A stretch of 64,000 nucleotides of DNA from Thermoplasmata archaeon. Lineage in GTDB: Archaea > Thermoplasmatota > Thermoplasmata > Methanomassiliicoccales > Methanomethylophilaceae. Shown one piece after another: positions 50,388 to 58,686 of this stretch. The notes under the pieces are model-generated. The model had not been told where the DNA came from. It saw only the letters and a list, made by a program, of their open reading frames with translations, and searched no databases. The translations under genes were made by a program, and so were the position numbers. The stretch lies in the NCBI GenBank assembly GCA_015063225.1, contig SUSU01000006.1:1-64000 (forward strand), given 5' to 3'. Every line of letters starts with the position of its first letter. Positions within the stretch are counted from its first letter, which is position 1.

Positions 50388-51635
50388 TCATATAGTTCTG
50401 AGGCTTTCCGGATCCTTCATGAAATCGAGGACATTCATTATCCGGATTCCCTCTTTGGTCAAGTGGGGCGGAACATCATCGGCAACCAGGATGATCTTCA
50501 TGAACGCATCATTCACCTTCAGGAACGGCCTCAGTTCCTGATTCTTTTTGTCAGGGTCATCGATATTGTATGCCGATTGAATGTAGATTCTCTCTCCGCC
50601 TTTGTTGGCTACGAAATCGATCTCGAGCTGTTTGTATTCCCTCGTCCCGTTGATGTAGTCCCTTATGCCGATTATCCCTACATCCACGTTGTATCCTCTG
50701 GAACGGAGTTCGTTGTAAACCGCATTCTCCATGAGATGACTGTACTCGTTCTGCCTGAAACCCAATTCGGCGTTACGCAGACCAAGGTCCACGGCATAAT
50801 ACTTCGACGGTGTATCGATGTAATTGTTCCCTTTGAGATCGAACCTCTTCGATTTCTCGAATAGGAACGCATCTTCCAGGTAGGCGATGTAATTGGTGAC
50901 GGTATTGTCCTCCACCTTTACTTTATGGTCCTTCAGTATGTTGGTGACCCTGTTGGGGTTGGTCAGGGAGCCTACGGCGGACGATAGTATCTCGAAAACG
51001 GTTTCCAGGATATCGGGCATTTGGATCCTTTTCCTTTCGACGATGTCTCTGATATAAACGACATTTACGAGTTCGGTCAGGTATTGGATCTTGTCTTCTT
51101 CTGGTAAGCCTACGGTTGCAGGCAACCCTCCGTATGTCAGATACTCGCGCCAGGCCTTGCGTTCATCACCTCTGGTCGCCGATAAGTATTCGGAGAAGGA
51201 CAGGGGACGAACGCGAATCTCCGTTCCTCTGCCCCTGAATTCCGTAACGATGTCCGACGATAGGAATTTCGAATTGCTACCTGTGATGTACAGATCCACA
51301 TTCTTCATGTTCGAAAGCCCGTTGACGAAATCGACAAAATCAAGAGCGAGCTGGATCTCATCGACAAGGACATAATACTCGGATTCATCTTTCACTCTTG
51401 CGCATACCTCATCGTAGAGTTTCTTTGCATCACGCAGTGGTTTATTCTCTATGGAATCCAATGCGAATGTGAGGATATGATCCTCAGGAACTCCGGTATC
51501 AAGCAGATGGTCGCGATAGAGGTTGAACAGGAGAAAGGTCTTTCCGCAGCGTCTCACGCCTGTGATTATCTTGACTCCGCCTTTGAAACGAAGCCTCTTC
51601 AGGTGTTCCAAATAAGAATCGCGCCTGATGATCAT
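50388..51635 (-). CDS. AAA_14/DUF4143 ATPase
   Basis: This 415-aa protein of the archaeal/bacterial 'ATP-binding protein' family has Walker A 'IITGVRRCGKTFLLFNLY', Walker B 'YYVLVDEIQLALDFVDF', a sensor region 'DLYITGSNSKFLSSDIVTEF' and 'FRGRGTEIRVRPLSFSEYL', then the C-terminal DUF4143 domain with a nuclease-like 'LEIDFVANKGGERIYIQSAY' motif. ATG 51635 has GGAGTGG five nt upstream. Proteins of this family are abundant in gut anaerobes and their role is unknown. It sits between palindromes and between an intact and a broken sfsA, which suggests insertion. Confidence 0.9.
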   Translation of the reverse strand: MIIRRDSYLEHLKRLRFKGGVKIITGVRRCGKTFLLFNLYRDHLLDTGVPEDHILTFALDSIENKPLRDAKKLYDEVCARVKDESEYYVLVDEIQLALDFVDFVNGLSNMKNVDLYITGSNSKFLSSDIVTEFRGRGTEIRVRPLSFSEYLSATRGDERKAWREYLTYGGLPATVGLPEEDKIQYLTELVNVVYIRDIVERKRIQMPDILETVFEILSSAVGSLTNPNRVTNILKDHKVKVEDNTVTNYIAYLEDAFLFEKSKRFDLKGNNYIDTPSKYYAVDLGLRNAELGFRQNEYSHLMENAVYNELRSRGYNVDVGIIGIRDYINGTREYKQLEIDFVANKGGERIYIQSAYNIDDPDKKNQELRPFLKVNDAFMKIILVADDVPPHLTKEGIRIMNVLDFMKDPESLRTI

Positions 51636-51654
51636 GGATACCACTCCAAATTTA

Positions 51655-51668
51655 TTGGATATATCCAA
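51655..51668. repeat. Palindrome upstream of the AAA/DUF4143 gene
   Basis: TTGGATATATCCAA is a perfect 14-bp palindrome about 20 nt before the ATG, with AT-rich flanks matching the downstream copy at 50359. It could be an operator for the ATPase or a recombination site. Confidence 0.65.
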
Positions 51669-51727
51669 ATAATTCTGAATAAATATAATTGTTCCTCTGG
51701 CAGGAATAATCGAACTGCTTCAACGAT

Positions 51728-51870
51728 ATAGGGGAGCTTATGGTATCTGCCGGTGTTCTTCACGTGGCATCTGATCACGGATTCTGGTTCACCTTCTTTC
51801 CCTTTTATGCGGACATTGGCGATGAACCTGTTCGGCCTGGTGATGAATGTCCCCGTTATTACGTGACTGT
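51728..51870 (-). pseudogene. 5' fragment of sfsA
   Basis: Minus-strand translation gives 'VITGTFITRPNRFIANVRIK' and 'CHVKNTGRYHK', which matches residues ~5-45 of the intact SfsA at 49574-50254 ('GTFIERPNRFIAYCEIDG', 'CHVKNTGRCKE'). No ATG in frame is well placed and the rest of the gene is missing. Confidence 0.75.
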
Positions 51871-51963
51871 ACCTCGTCTTACGGGACTACTCCCATTGAA
51901 AGTCGGATGTGAAAAAGTTCCAAAAGGGTTTGGTTGCCGCCCCTTTGGGGGTGGCGTTAATGT

Positions 51964-53481
51964 TTACTCGCGTCTTACGACGAGGGCAAGAGCCAGAACA
52001 GCGAAGATGGCGACAGCTGAAACCGCAGCGACGGATATCTCGGGCAGGTCCATCTTTGATTCGCCGTCCCCGTCGGGGACGAAGGATTGATCGGAGAGAT
52101 AGAACTGACGGGGCTCCTTGGCCACGAAGGTGCAGCCCTGCACGGTCTCGGGCGTCAGGTCGATCTTCTTGCCGTCGGTGTCGTAGAAGGAGAATCCGCG
52201 GAAGGAATCGTTGCTGACTGATGTGATGTTGCTACCGAATGTTATCTGCTTGAGGCCCTTGTTCCCCGCATCGGTGAACGCCTTCTCCATGATGGTGGTG
52301 CCGTCGAATACGACGGACTCGCATCTGTCGCTGTAAGCGAACCATCCGGTCGGGATGACGGATTCGGGGCCGAAGTACACCTTCATGTTGGCTTCGCTGG
52401 GGTCCATACAGTTGAACATGAAATCGACGGTGTTGGTGGGCTTCCCGTAGCAGTTGAACTCCTTGAGTGCGTAGGTGTCATCGAAGCAGCCGTCTCCGAT
52501 GTGGGTGACGCTGGCGGGGATGGTTATGGTCTTCAGTTTGCTGCATTCGGTGAATGCGGAGGGCCCGATTGTTGTCAGGCCTTTACCGAGGTCGACGGTC
52601 TCGAGACCGTTGCAGCCCCTGAAAGCATAACCCTTGATGGTGGTGACGCTATCGGGTAATGTGAGGGATTTCATTCCGGACACAATGAATGCGGAGTCAC
52701 CGATGGTGGTAACGGTGTCGGGAATTGTCAGGGAGGTCAGATTCCAGCATTCCGCGAATATCCCGGCGGGGATGGTCTTGATACCGGAAACGAATTCGAC
52801 GGAGAAGGTGGCGGAGGAGCAGAACACCGAGGCGGTAGAATCCCTCTGCATGTCGACGGCTTTGATGGTGACCTTCTCGAGAGCTGTGGCGGAGAAGAAG
52901 GCGTCCTCGTCTATGTGGGTGACGTTGGCGGGGATGGTGACATTCTTGATGCCCGTCGAGAAGTAGGCGAATGCAGGGATGCTCGTGATATCATCGGCGA
53001 AGTTGATCTCGGTGACCCCTGTAACGTCTCTGATAGCATCGAGGTTGATGTCGCGCAGGTTGACGGCATTCATATTCACGGTGGTTATTCCGCCGCAACC
53101 CTGGAACGCATGGATGTGGATCTCGGTCACACCCTTGCCGATGGTGACGGTTTTGAGGTCCCACTGGTCCTTGAAGGCTTCTTCGCCGATCACAGTGATT
53201 CCGTCACCGATGTCCACGGAGGTGAGCTTGGTGTATTCCCACGGGGAGTGCTGGAGGTAGTTGTAGTCGGGGAGCGCACCGGTGCCGGTGAGTGTGAGCA
53301 CGGTGTCGTTCACCTCGTAGTGTATGGTGCCGATGTCCCCGGAATAACTGTAATTCGTCGGCGTATCTGCGGACGAATCATCCGCGGAAACGGAGAACAA
53401 CGCTATGGCCGCAACGGCCATGGCCAGTGCGATGGCGAACGCGGGCAGGGTGGCCCCCGTTCCCTCTTTGATGCATTTCAT
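51964..53481 (-). CDS. BspA-like leucine-rich repeat surface protein
   Basis: This 505-aa protein has a signal peptide ('FAIALAMAVAAIALFSVSAD'), about ten LRR_5 (BspA/TpLRR) repeats ('VTTIGDSAFIVSGMKSLTLP', 'AFRGCNGLETVDLGKGLTTI'), and a C-terminal helix with basic end ('VSAVAIFAVLALALVVRRE'). It is probably displayed at the surface and mediates adhesion. BspA-like genes move between gut bacteria, protists and archaea, so lateral origin is possible. Confidence 0.88.
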   Translation of the reverse strand: MKCIKEGTGATLPAFAIALAMAVAAIALFSVSADDSSADTPTNYSYSGDIGTIHYEVNDTVLTLTGTGALPDYNYLQHSPWEYTKLTSVDIGDGITVIGEEAFKDQWDLKTVTIGKGVTEIHIHAFQGCGGITTVNMNAVNLRDINLDAIRDVTGVTEINFADDITSIPAFAYFSTGIKNVTIPANVTHIDEDAFFSATALEKVTIKAVDMQRDSTASVFCSSATFSVEFVSGIKTIPAGIFAECWNLTSLTIPDTVTTIGDSAFIVSGMKSLTLPDSVTTIKGYAFRGCNGLETVDLGKGLTTIGPSAFTECSKLKTITIPASVTHIGDGCFDDTYALKEFNCYGKPTNTVDFMFNCMDPSEANMKVYFGPESVIPTGWFAYSDRCESVVFDGTTIMEKAFTDAGNKGLKQITFGSNITSVSNDSFRGFSFYDTDGKKIDLTPETVQGCTFVAKEPRQFYLSDQSFVPDGDGESKMDLPEISVAAVSAVAIFAVLALALVVRRE

Positions 53482-53596
53482 GTAATGTAATCGGGCACTA
53501 TCTACATAAAACGATGTTAGGATACATTACCGTTCCCGCTTTGTTTTGTGGTTGTTACATGCAACAGCCAGTCTTTTATCCTCCAACCAGATGGAA

Positions 53597-53917
53597 ATGA
53601 TTTGCCCCTCGCGGCAGGACCGAAAAATGGACGACGATTACAGGATCGACGACGATTTCAAGATGACGGATGTGGACATAAGGAAGATCGTCCCCTTCCT
53701 CCGGGCTCTTCCCGAGTTCCGCGGGATGTCGAAGCGGGAGATCTATCTCTTCCTGAAGAAGGAGCACGGGGACACGATAAAGGTGGGTCCGGTGGACGAA
53801 TGGGAGATGAACGGGGAGAAGGTGTACACGGTGGGGTTCATAGTCCGCATCCCGGGTACGAACGAGCTGCAGCCGCTTCTTCTGAACTTCTGCAACAGAC
53901 TGCCCTGGGAACAATGA
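53597..53917 (+). CDS. Hypothetical protein next to tRNA-Ser
   Basis: This ~106-aa acidic protein ('DDDYRIDDDFKMTDVDIRKI', 'LPEFRGMSKREIYLFLKKEH') has a small helical then beta C-terminal part ('VYTVGFIVRIPGTNELQPLL'). The start is uncertain: TTTATC at 53575 puts the TSS near 53600, so ATG 53597 or ATG 53627 ('MDDDYRIDD') are the choices. No family is recognised. It ends 5 nt before the CCA end of the convergent tRNA gene. Confidence 0.55.
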   Translation: MICPSRQDRKMDDDYRIDDDFKMTDVDIRKIVPFLRALPEFRGMSKREIYLFLKKEHGDTIKVGPVDEWEMNGEKVYTVGFIVRIPGTNELQPLLLNFCNRLPWEQ

Positions 53918-53921
53918 TGGA

Positions 53922-54007
53922 TGGCGCGGAAGGGGAGATTTGAACTCCCGAGGGAATTTCCCACCGGTTTTCAAGACCGGCGCTTTAGTCCGCTGAGCCA
54001 CTTCCGC
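53922..54007 (-). tRNA. tRNA-Ser (TGA)
   Basis: The minus strand folds as a type II tRNA: acceptor GCGGAAG/CTTCCGC, anticodon stem CCGGT-CTTGAAA-ACCGG with TGA anticodon, long variable arm (GGGAAATTCCC), T-arm with GTTCAAATC, discriminator G, and encoded CCA (53922-53924). Confidence 0.9.
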
Positions 54008-54100
54008 TTATCCCCGCCTAAGGGAGAATCTGTAATAAAACTACCGTACGGATGCTCCCGCCAGGCCCAGGATTTTATCCTTTGGAGTGATGCAGTTACC

Positions 54101-54739
54101 ATGGATCGCAGCGGGATATTCAGGGACGTCTTCCACGGACGCAACCCCATCGGTATCCTGAACGATTCCGACTATCTTTTCGCCCTCATGGCGGAGAAGG
54201 GCCTCCCCCATTCCGACCGTAAGACGCTGTCCCGCGTCATGCAGGGTTTTCCCGACGAGTTCGTCAGCGTGCTGATGGAATCCGATGCCGTGAAGGCTTC
54301 CGAGATCGTGTCCAACATCTCCCGCCGCATGGGCGAGGACCTCGATTATCTCAATGCCCTTTTCGAGGACATCGTCATCGGATACGGCAACATCGAGGAC
54401 GTCAACACCTCCGGGGATTTCCCCGTCTGCGTGAACCTCGAGGACGTGGACGATGACGTTGTGCCAGTACTCTCCCGCGCTTGCGCCGGCGACCTCCGTG
54501 CCTGCATGGACATGGGCTTCCGCTACCGCCGCGGGGAGGGCGTCTTCTGTTCCGAGGAGGAGTCCTACCGCTGGTTCAAGAAGGCCGCCGATTCGGGTCT
54601 CGCCGAGGCGCAGTATCAGATGGGTCTCATCTACGAACTCGGGCTCGGTGTGATGAAGAGCATGGACGAGGCCCAGAGGTGGTTCTCCCTCGCGGCGGAG
54701 CAGGGTCTCCCCGAGGCCATCCTCGAGCTCGAGGACTGA
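54101..54739 (+). CDS. Sel1-repeat protein with an N-terminal helical domain
   Basis: This 212-aa protein starts at ATG 54101, 28 nt after ATTTTATCC (leaderless); the track's longer start runs over the tRNA-Ser gene. Residues ~1-125 are an unrecognised helical domain ('SDYLFALMAEKGLPHSDRKT'). From ~130 there are two Sel1 repeats ('MDMGFRYRRGEGVFCSEEES', 'YQMGLIYELGLGVMKSMDEA'). Scaffold or adaptor role likely. Confidence 0.8.
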   Translation: MDRSGIFRDVFHGRNPIGILNDSDYLFALMAEKGLPHSDRKTLSRVMQGFPDEFVSVLMESDAVKASEIVSNISRRMGEDLDYLNALFEDIVIGYGNIEDVNTSGDFPVCVNLEDVDDDVVPVLSRACAGDLRACMDMGFRYRRGEGVFCSEEESYRWFKKAADSGLAEAQYQMGLIYELGLGVMKSMDEAQRWFSLAAEQGLPEAILELED

Positions 54740-54740
54740 T

Positions 54741-55670
54741 TCATCTCGGGCTGCGGGCGATCTCCGGTTCCCAGTACTTGTTGATCATACCGTTCGCCAC
54801 GGCATACCACAGGGATTCCACCAGCAGGCAGACGGCGCAGGGGACCGCGGCCTGCGGCATGCCGGGGATGAGGATGAGGCACATAGATGTCGCTAGCCCG
54901 GTGTTCTTCCAGACTGCCATGGAGTTGTACACTATCGCGTCCCCCCTCGGGAAACCGTACTTCCTCAGGGCGGGGATGAGTATTGCGGAGAGCACGAACG
55001 TGCGCAGGACGGCGAAGACCACGATCCATCCGACGATGTCGAGGCTCGAGGTGATGTAATCGCTGTTCCTGCCAATCGAGAGGATGACGAGGATGAACAT
55101 CATGACGTTGATGAACACCGCGCGGGAGGTCTTCCCTATGTTCATGCGGTTCAGCGGGATGATGGCGATGAGCGGGATCACCACGAAAAGGACGATGTAC
55201 TTGAAAATCTCAAGCGGGGGGACCGCATCGCCGATGAATCCTGCGGTGATTACGGGTGTAACCGCGAGGGATACGAAGTAGACTCCCGCCAATCCCAGTA
55301 CGGAGAGCACCCTGTTGCCGTACATCGTCAGGGCTACTGTGACGCAGCTCACGGCGCAGGGTACGGCGGCGACCATCACCCATCCGCAGAACAGTCCGAA
55401 GTCGTCGGAAGGGAACACGTAGGCTATCGCCAGCGAAAGGCCCGTGTTCAGTCCGAAGCAGAACACTATGCAGAGGATGATCCTGCGGATGTCGTTCCTC
55501 ATCTCCTTGGGATCCAGCTTTATCCCGATCATGGAGGCGGTTATCTGCAGGAGGAGTACCACCACGAGGACGTCTGGCACCCATGATCCCATGTCGCCGA
55601 CGAGGAAGGCGAGAATCGCGGCGGAGAATATCCACGGCCGGATGTCCGTAACAATCTCCGCAGCGCTCAT
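54741..55670 (-). CDS. BASS-family membrane transporter
   Basis: This 309-aa protein has about ten helices. 'VPDVLVVVLLLQITASMIGI', then 'VPCAVSCVTVALTMYGNRVL' and 'YNSMAVWKNTGLATSMCLIL' correspond to the conserved core of bile acid:Na+ symporter-like proteins. ATG 55670 has GGTG five nt upstream. It ends 1 nt from the convergent Sel1 gene. The substrate is unknown; a second relative is at 21748. Confidence 0.7.
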   Translation of the reverse strand: MSAAEIVTDIRPWIFSAAILAFLVGDMGSWVPDVLVVVLLLQITASMIGIKLDPKEMRNDIRRIILCIVFCFGLNTGLSLAIAYVFPSDDFGLFCGWVMVAAVPCAVSCVTVALTMYGNRVLSVLGLAGVYFVSLAVTPVITAGFIGDAVPPLEIFKYIVLFVVIPLIAIIPLNRMNIGKTSRAVFINVMMFILVILSIGRNSDYITSSLDIVGWIVVFAVLRTFVLSAILIPALRKYGFPRGDAIVYNSMAVWKNTGLATSMCLILIPGMPQAAVPCAVCLLVESLWYAVANGMINKYWEPEIARSPR

Positions 55671-55712
55671 GAGACACCCCATGAATTCAACAATAAAGAT
55701 GTTGTCAACCCG

Positions 55713-57758
55713 TCAGTCGCCGTAATAGAACTTCCTCGCCTCTCCGACGGGGTCGTCGGTGGGCTCGGCCTCGAGGATCTTGGCGAAGCGGGAGGCGCGG
55801 TTGTCGAGGATGACTGTAAGTCCCCTGTCGGTCTCCTTCCTTATCAGACGGCCGGATGCCTGGCGGATCTTCCTCTGGGCCGGTACGGAACTAACGTACT
55901 CCCATCCCTTCCCGGATCCGAACCTGGAGTCGAACATCTTGCTCATGGCGTCGGACTCGAGGGTCGGCGGGGGATAGGGGATCCCCACGATGATCGCGAA
56001 CTCCAGCTCGTCCCCGGGGAAGTCTATGCCCTCGGCGACGGAACCGCCCATGACGCAGAAGAATACCGCGTCCTTCTCCCGGCGGAACGAGTTGACCATC
56101 TGCATGGTCTGCCTCGATTTCCCGGATTCCTCCCAATACTGGGGTTTAGTGATGTGGCGGGAGAGGTAGTTCCTGAACTTGCTCATGAGGCTGTAGCTGG
56201 TGAAGAACACCATGGTGTTTTTATGCACCGTGTCGCAGAGGCTGACGATGCAGTCCTGGAGCTTCTCGTACATGCCCGGGTTCTTGCTCAGTTCGGAATA
56301 GAGGGTGGTGACGTCCTTGTAGTATACCGTCCTGCGGTTCTCGGCCGGGAACGGGGAGGGGTATTTGCGGGGTATGGTGTTGTCCGGGAGACCGAGGACC
56401 CTGACATATTGGGTGATGGGCTGAAGAGTTCCGGACATGTGGATGGAACCGTTCAGCTTGCGGAAGAACAGGGGGATCTCCGAGGGGTCTATGCAGGCCG
56501 CGGAGAGGTACTCCCCGTCGTCGTTGACCTTGATGGATTTCACGTAACGGTCGGAGGGGGAGCGCACCCATTTCTCCAGATTCACAGCGAGATCCCACAG
56601 AGGGGACGAGGGGTTCTCGGTGTCCGAGATTGCATCCATGCGCTTCTGTGCCAGCTCCATCAATCCGGATGACATGTCATCGATGGAACCAGGGAGGGTG
56701 CCGAGCGCCTTGCATACCCTGTCCTCGAACTCCCTCGCGGGTATGAGCGCCTCCTTCTTCCCGAACGCGATGCGTTCAGTGGCGATGGCGGACATGGAGG
56801 AGCGTATGGCGCGGATGAAGTCTTTCAGGCCCACGTCCTCGGTAACGTACGCGTTCTCGAATGCGATGCATTCGTCGAAAGCCGAGGCGACGAGGCGCAT
56901 GGGGATCGAGAAGCTCTCCATCTCCCTCGCGTGCTCGATCATGTTGTGAGCCTCGTCGACGATGAGGATGATGTCCTTCTCGTCGAGACCGAGGTTCTGG
57001 AAGAGGCTCGCGCGAATCCCGGGGTCGATGATGTGGATGTAGGGGGCGACGATGACGTCGAATTCCTTCATGATGAGCTTGCGGGACTCGTAGGGGCAGA
57101 TGCCCACGTTCTTGCAGTAGGCATCGAACTCGTCGGCCTTGGGGAAGAATCCCTTCGCCCATTTGGCGATGGTCTCCGCGCGCTCCTGTACGCCGGCGTA
57201 GTAGCTGCATCCTCCCGCCCTGCCCTGATTCGTGTGGGATTTCCTGTCGCTGCACAGCGTGGAGAGGGCGCTCGGGGAGAGCGATGCGAAATCCGGGCGG
57301 GACATGAGGAGGGGGCAGGACTTGTTGCGCCCCGATAGGGTGATCCCCGACACCGGGTGGAGGGCCGAGATGGCCTTGAGCTCCTTCATCACCTGGTCCG
57401 ACTGGGAGTTGGTGCGGGTGATGTAGATGATCTTCATGTTGTGGTTCTCTGGACGCTTGATGTACTCCAGAGCGCCTGCGAGTGATACGATGGTCTTCCC
57501 CGTACCGGTACCGGACTCCAGGACGATGTGCCTGTGGGATTCGAGGGCGTTGCGGATATCCGCGATGATATCGAGCTGCATCGGGCGGGGCTCGTAGGGC
57601 AGGTAGGGGGCGTCCTTGTTCTCCTCGGTGAGGGTCTCCGCAGGCGGGGCCGTGTTCCTGGGCGTCCAGGGCTCACCGTCGAAACGGTAGCCGCAGTTCA
57701 CACACATCACGTTCCCGGGACGCACTAACGAACCGCAATTGGTACAGAACAGGGCCAT
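55713..57758 (-). CDS. XPD/DinG-type helicase with N-terminal zinc ribbon
   Basis: This 681-aa superfamily 2 DNA helicase starts at ATG 57758 ('MALFCTNCGSLVRPGNVMCV'), 28 nt after CATATA. The N-terminal zinc ribbon (C-x2-C ... C-x2-C) precedes the helicase core: motif I 'ESGTGTGKTIVSL', DEAH box 'ILIVDEAHNMIEHA', and motif VI 'QASGRLIRKETDRGL'. Between I and II are four Cys ('KSCPL', 'TLCSDRK', 'GGCSYYAG', 'ICPYESR') that match the XPD [4Fe-4S] cluster. It is a 5'-3' helicase probably for repair; the zinc ribbon fusion is not part of canonical XPD. Confidence 0.93.
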   Translation of the reverse strand: MALFCTNCGSLVRPGNVMCVNCGYRFDGEPWTPRNTAPPAETLTEENKDAPYLPYEPRPMQLDIIADIRNALESHRHIVLESGTGTGKTIVSLAGALEYIKRPENHNMKIIYITRTNSQSDQVMKELKAISALHPVSGITLSGRNKSCPLLMSRPDFASLSPSALSTLCSDRKSHTNQGRAGGCSYYAGVQERAETIAKWAKGFFPKADEFDAYCKNVGICPYESRKLIMKEFDVIVAPYIHIIDPGIRASLFQNLGLDEKDIILIVDEAHNMIEHAREMESFSIPMRLVASAFDECIAFENAYVTEDVGLKDFIRAIRSSMSAIATERIAFGKKEALIPAREFEDRVCKALGTLPGSIDDMSSGLMELAQKRMDAISDTENPSSPLWDLAVNLEKWVRSPSDRYVKSIKVNDDGEYLSAACIDPSEIPLFFRKLNGSIHMSGTLQPITQYVRVLGLPDNTIPRKYPSPFPAENRRTVYYKDVTTLYSELSKNPGMYEKLQDCIVSLCDTVHKNTMVFFTSYSLMSKFRNYLSRHITKPQYWEESGKSRQTMQMVNSFRREKDAVFFCVMGGSVAEGIDFPGDELEFAIIVGIPYPPPTLESDAMSKMFDSRFGSGKGWEYVSSVPAQRKIRQASGRLIRKETDRGLTVILDNRASRFAKILEAEPTDDPVGEARKFYYGD

Positions 57759-58143
57759 CGGAAGACCCATGTTAGGCCTGTATATGAAACGAGCGATGTT
57801 ATGCAACAACGCTGTCGATCCCTTCTGCAGTTTCGTGATTCGTGACCGTCGGTACCTGCGGTCCGTGTCAGAGTGATCCTGCACCGGGTTCCTTTGTTGG
57901 ATGGATTGGAGTTCGTTTCCCGTATGAAATCCAATTTAAACCAATATGCCGTCTGCATTATGCAGTTGGATGGGATTGTCACGTCCCTATAATCGTTCTC
58001 TGGCTTATCGACATTATCAACATAATTATTGAGGATTCATTTTTATTATTGTTTTTCTCAACAAATTCAAGCACTTTCCTACACAATGTGTAAATAGTCT
58101 CCACATCGTTCTTGTTCCGACCGTAATGGTCGGGAGGAATAAA
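57759..58143 (+). other. AT-rich intergenic region with the YaaH-like gene's leader
   Basis: No gene is seen in this 385-bp interval. It holds the helicase promoter (left end) and an AT-rich stretch (57990-58060) before the transporter gene. A candidate TATA (GTGTAAATAG, 58088) implies a leader of about 30 nt. Confidence 0.5.
58117..58137 (+). promoter_or_regulatory. Hairpin abutting the ribosome-binding site
   Basis: CCGACC-GTAAT-GGTCGG forms a 6-bp hairpin. Its last base is the first G of the strong Shine-Dalgarno GGAGG (58133-58137), six nt before ATG 58144. Folding could limit ribosome access. Confidence 0.5.
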
Positions 58144-58650
58144 ATGTCAGAAAACGAGAATCAACTGTTGGATCCGGGAACACTCGGGTTCTTCCTGGTG
58201 GCGGTAGTATCGCTGCCTTTGGCGTTATCTCAGCTGCTTGAGAAAGGAGACCCCTCGGCTCATTTCTTCATGGTCATCGGCCTGATGATCGTCGGAGTGG
58301 GAGCATGGGCGTGGTTCTGCAAGGCGAATTTCGGATTCACAGTCTTCGCTCTTGTGGGTGCCGCGGTCTTCCTCACGGGATACGGAATGGGGTATTTCGA
58401 GTGCATCGCGTTCGGAATCGCCTTCGTGTTCGCGATAATCTGGTCCATCGTCATAGGCACCGGCAAGAACCTCACTCTTCTGCTGGTCACCACCGCCCTG
58501 ATCTTCCTGTTCGTCGGATTGTCGAACGAGGAGATGATCGGCGGAGACTATTGGCACTGGCTGATCGGAATAGTTGCCCTGTTCAATTTTCTGTTCAACT
58601 TCTACATGGCCGTCTCCTGCGCCGCGCCCGAGAAGTTCAAGCCCTTCTGA
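58144..58650 (+). CDS. GPR1/FUN34/YaaH-type (acetate transporter-like) membrane protein
   Basis: This 168-aa protein has six helices starting with 'DPGTLGFFLVAVVSLPLALS', which parallels the N-P-x-P-L-G-L entry of YaaH/SatP. 'KANFGFTVFALVGAAVFLTG' parallels the N-x-F-G-x-x-A-F-x-S-Y-G core, followed by 'LTLLLVTTALIFLFVGL'. The family moves acetate or succinate with protons. The key N-terminal motif is degenerate, so the substrate is uncertain. The start is fixed by GGAGG. Confidence 0.65.
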   Translation: MSENENQLLDPGTLGFFLVAVVSLPLALSQLLEKGDPSAHFFMVIGLMIVGVGAWAWFCKANFGFTVFALVGAAVFLTGYGMGYFECIAFGIAFVFAIIWSIVIGTGKNLTLLLVTTALIFLFVGLSNEEMIGGDYWHWLIGIVALFNFLFNFYMAVSCAAPEKFKPF

Positions 58651-58661
58651 GAAACACCACC

Positions 58662-58679
58662 GCCGCCCGCACGGGCGGC
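58662..58679. terminator. Hairpin between convergent genes
   Basis: GCCGCCC-GCAC-GGGCGGC lies between the stop codons at 58650 and 58687. No long T-run. Confidence 0.5.
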
Positions 58680-58686
58680 ATTATCT

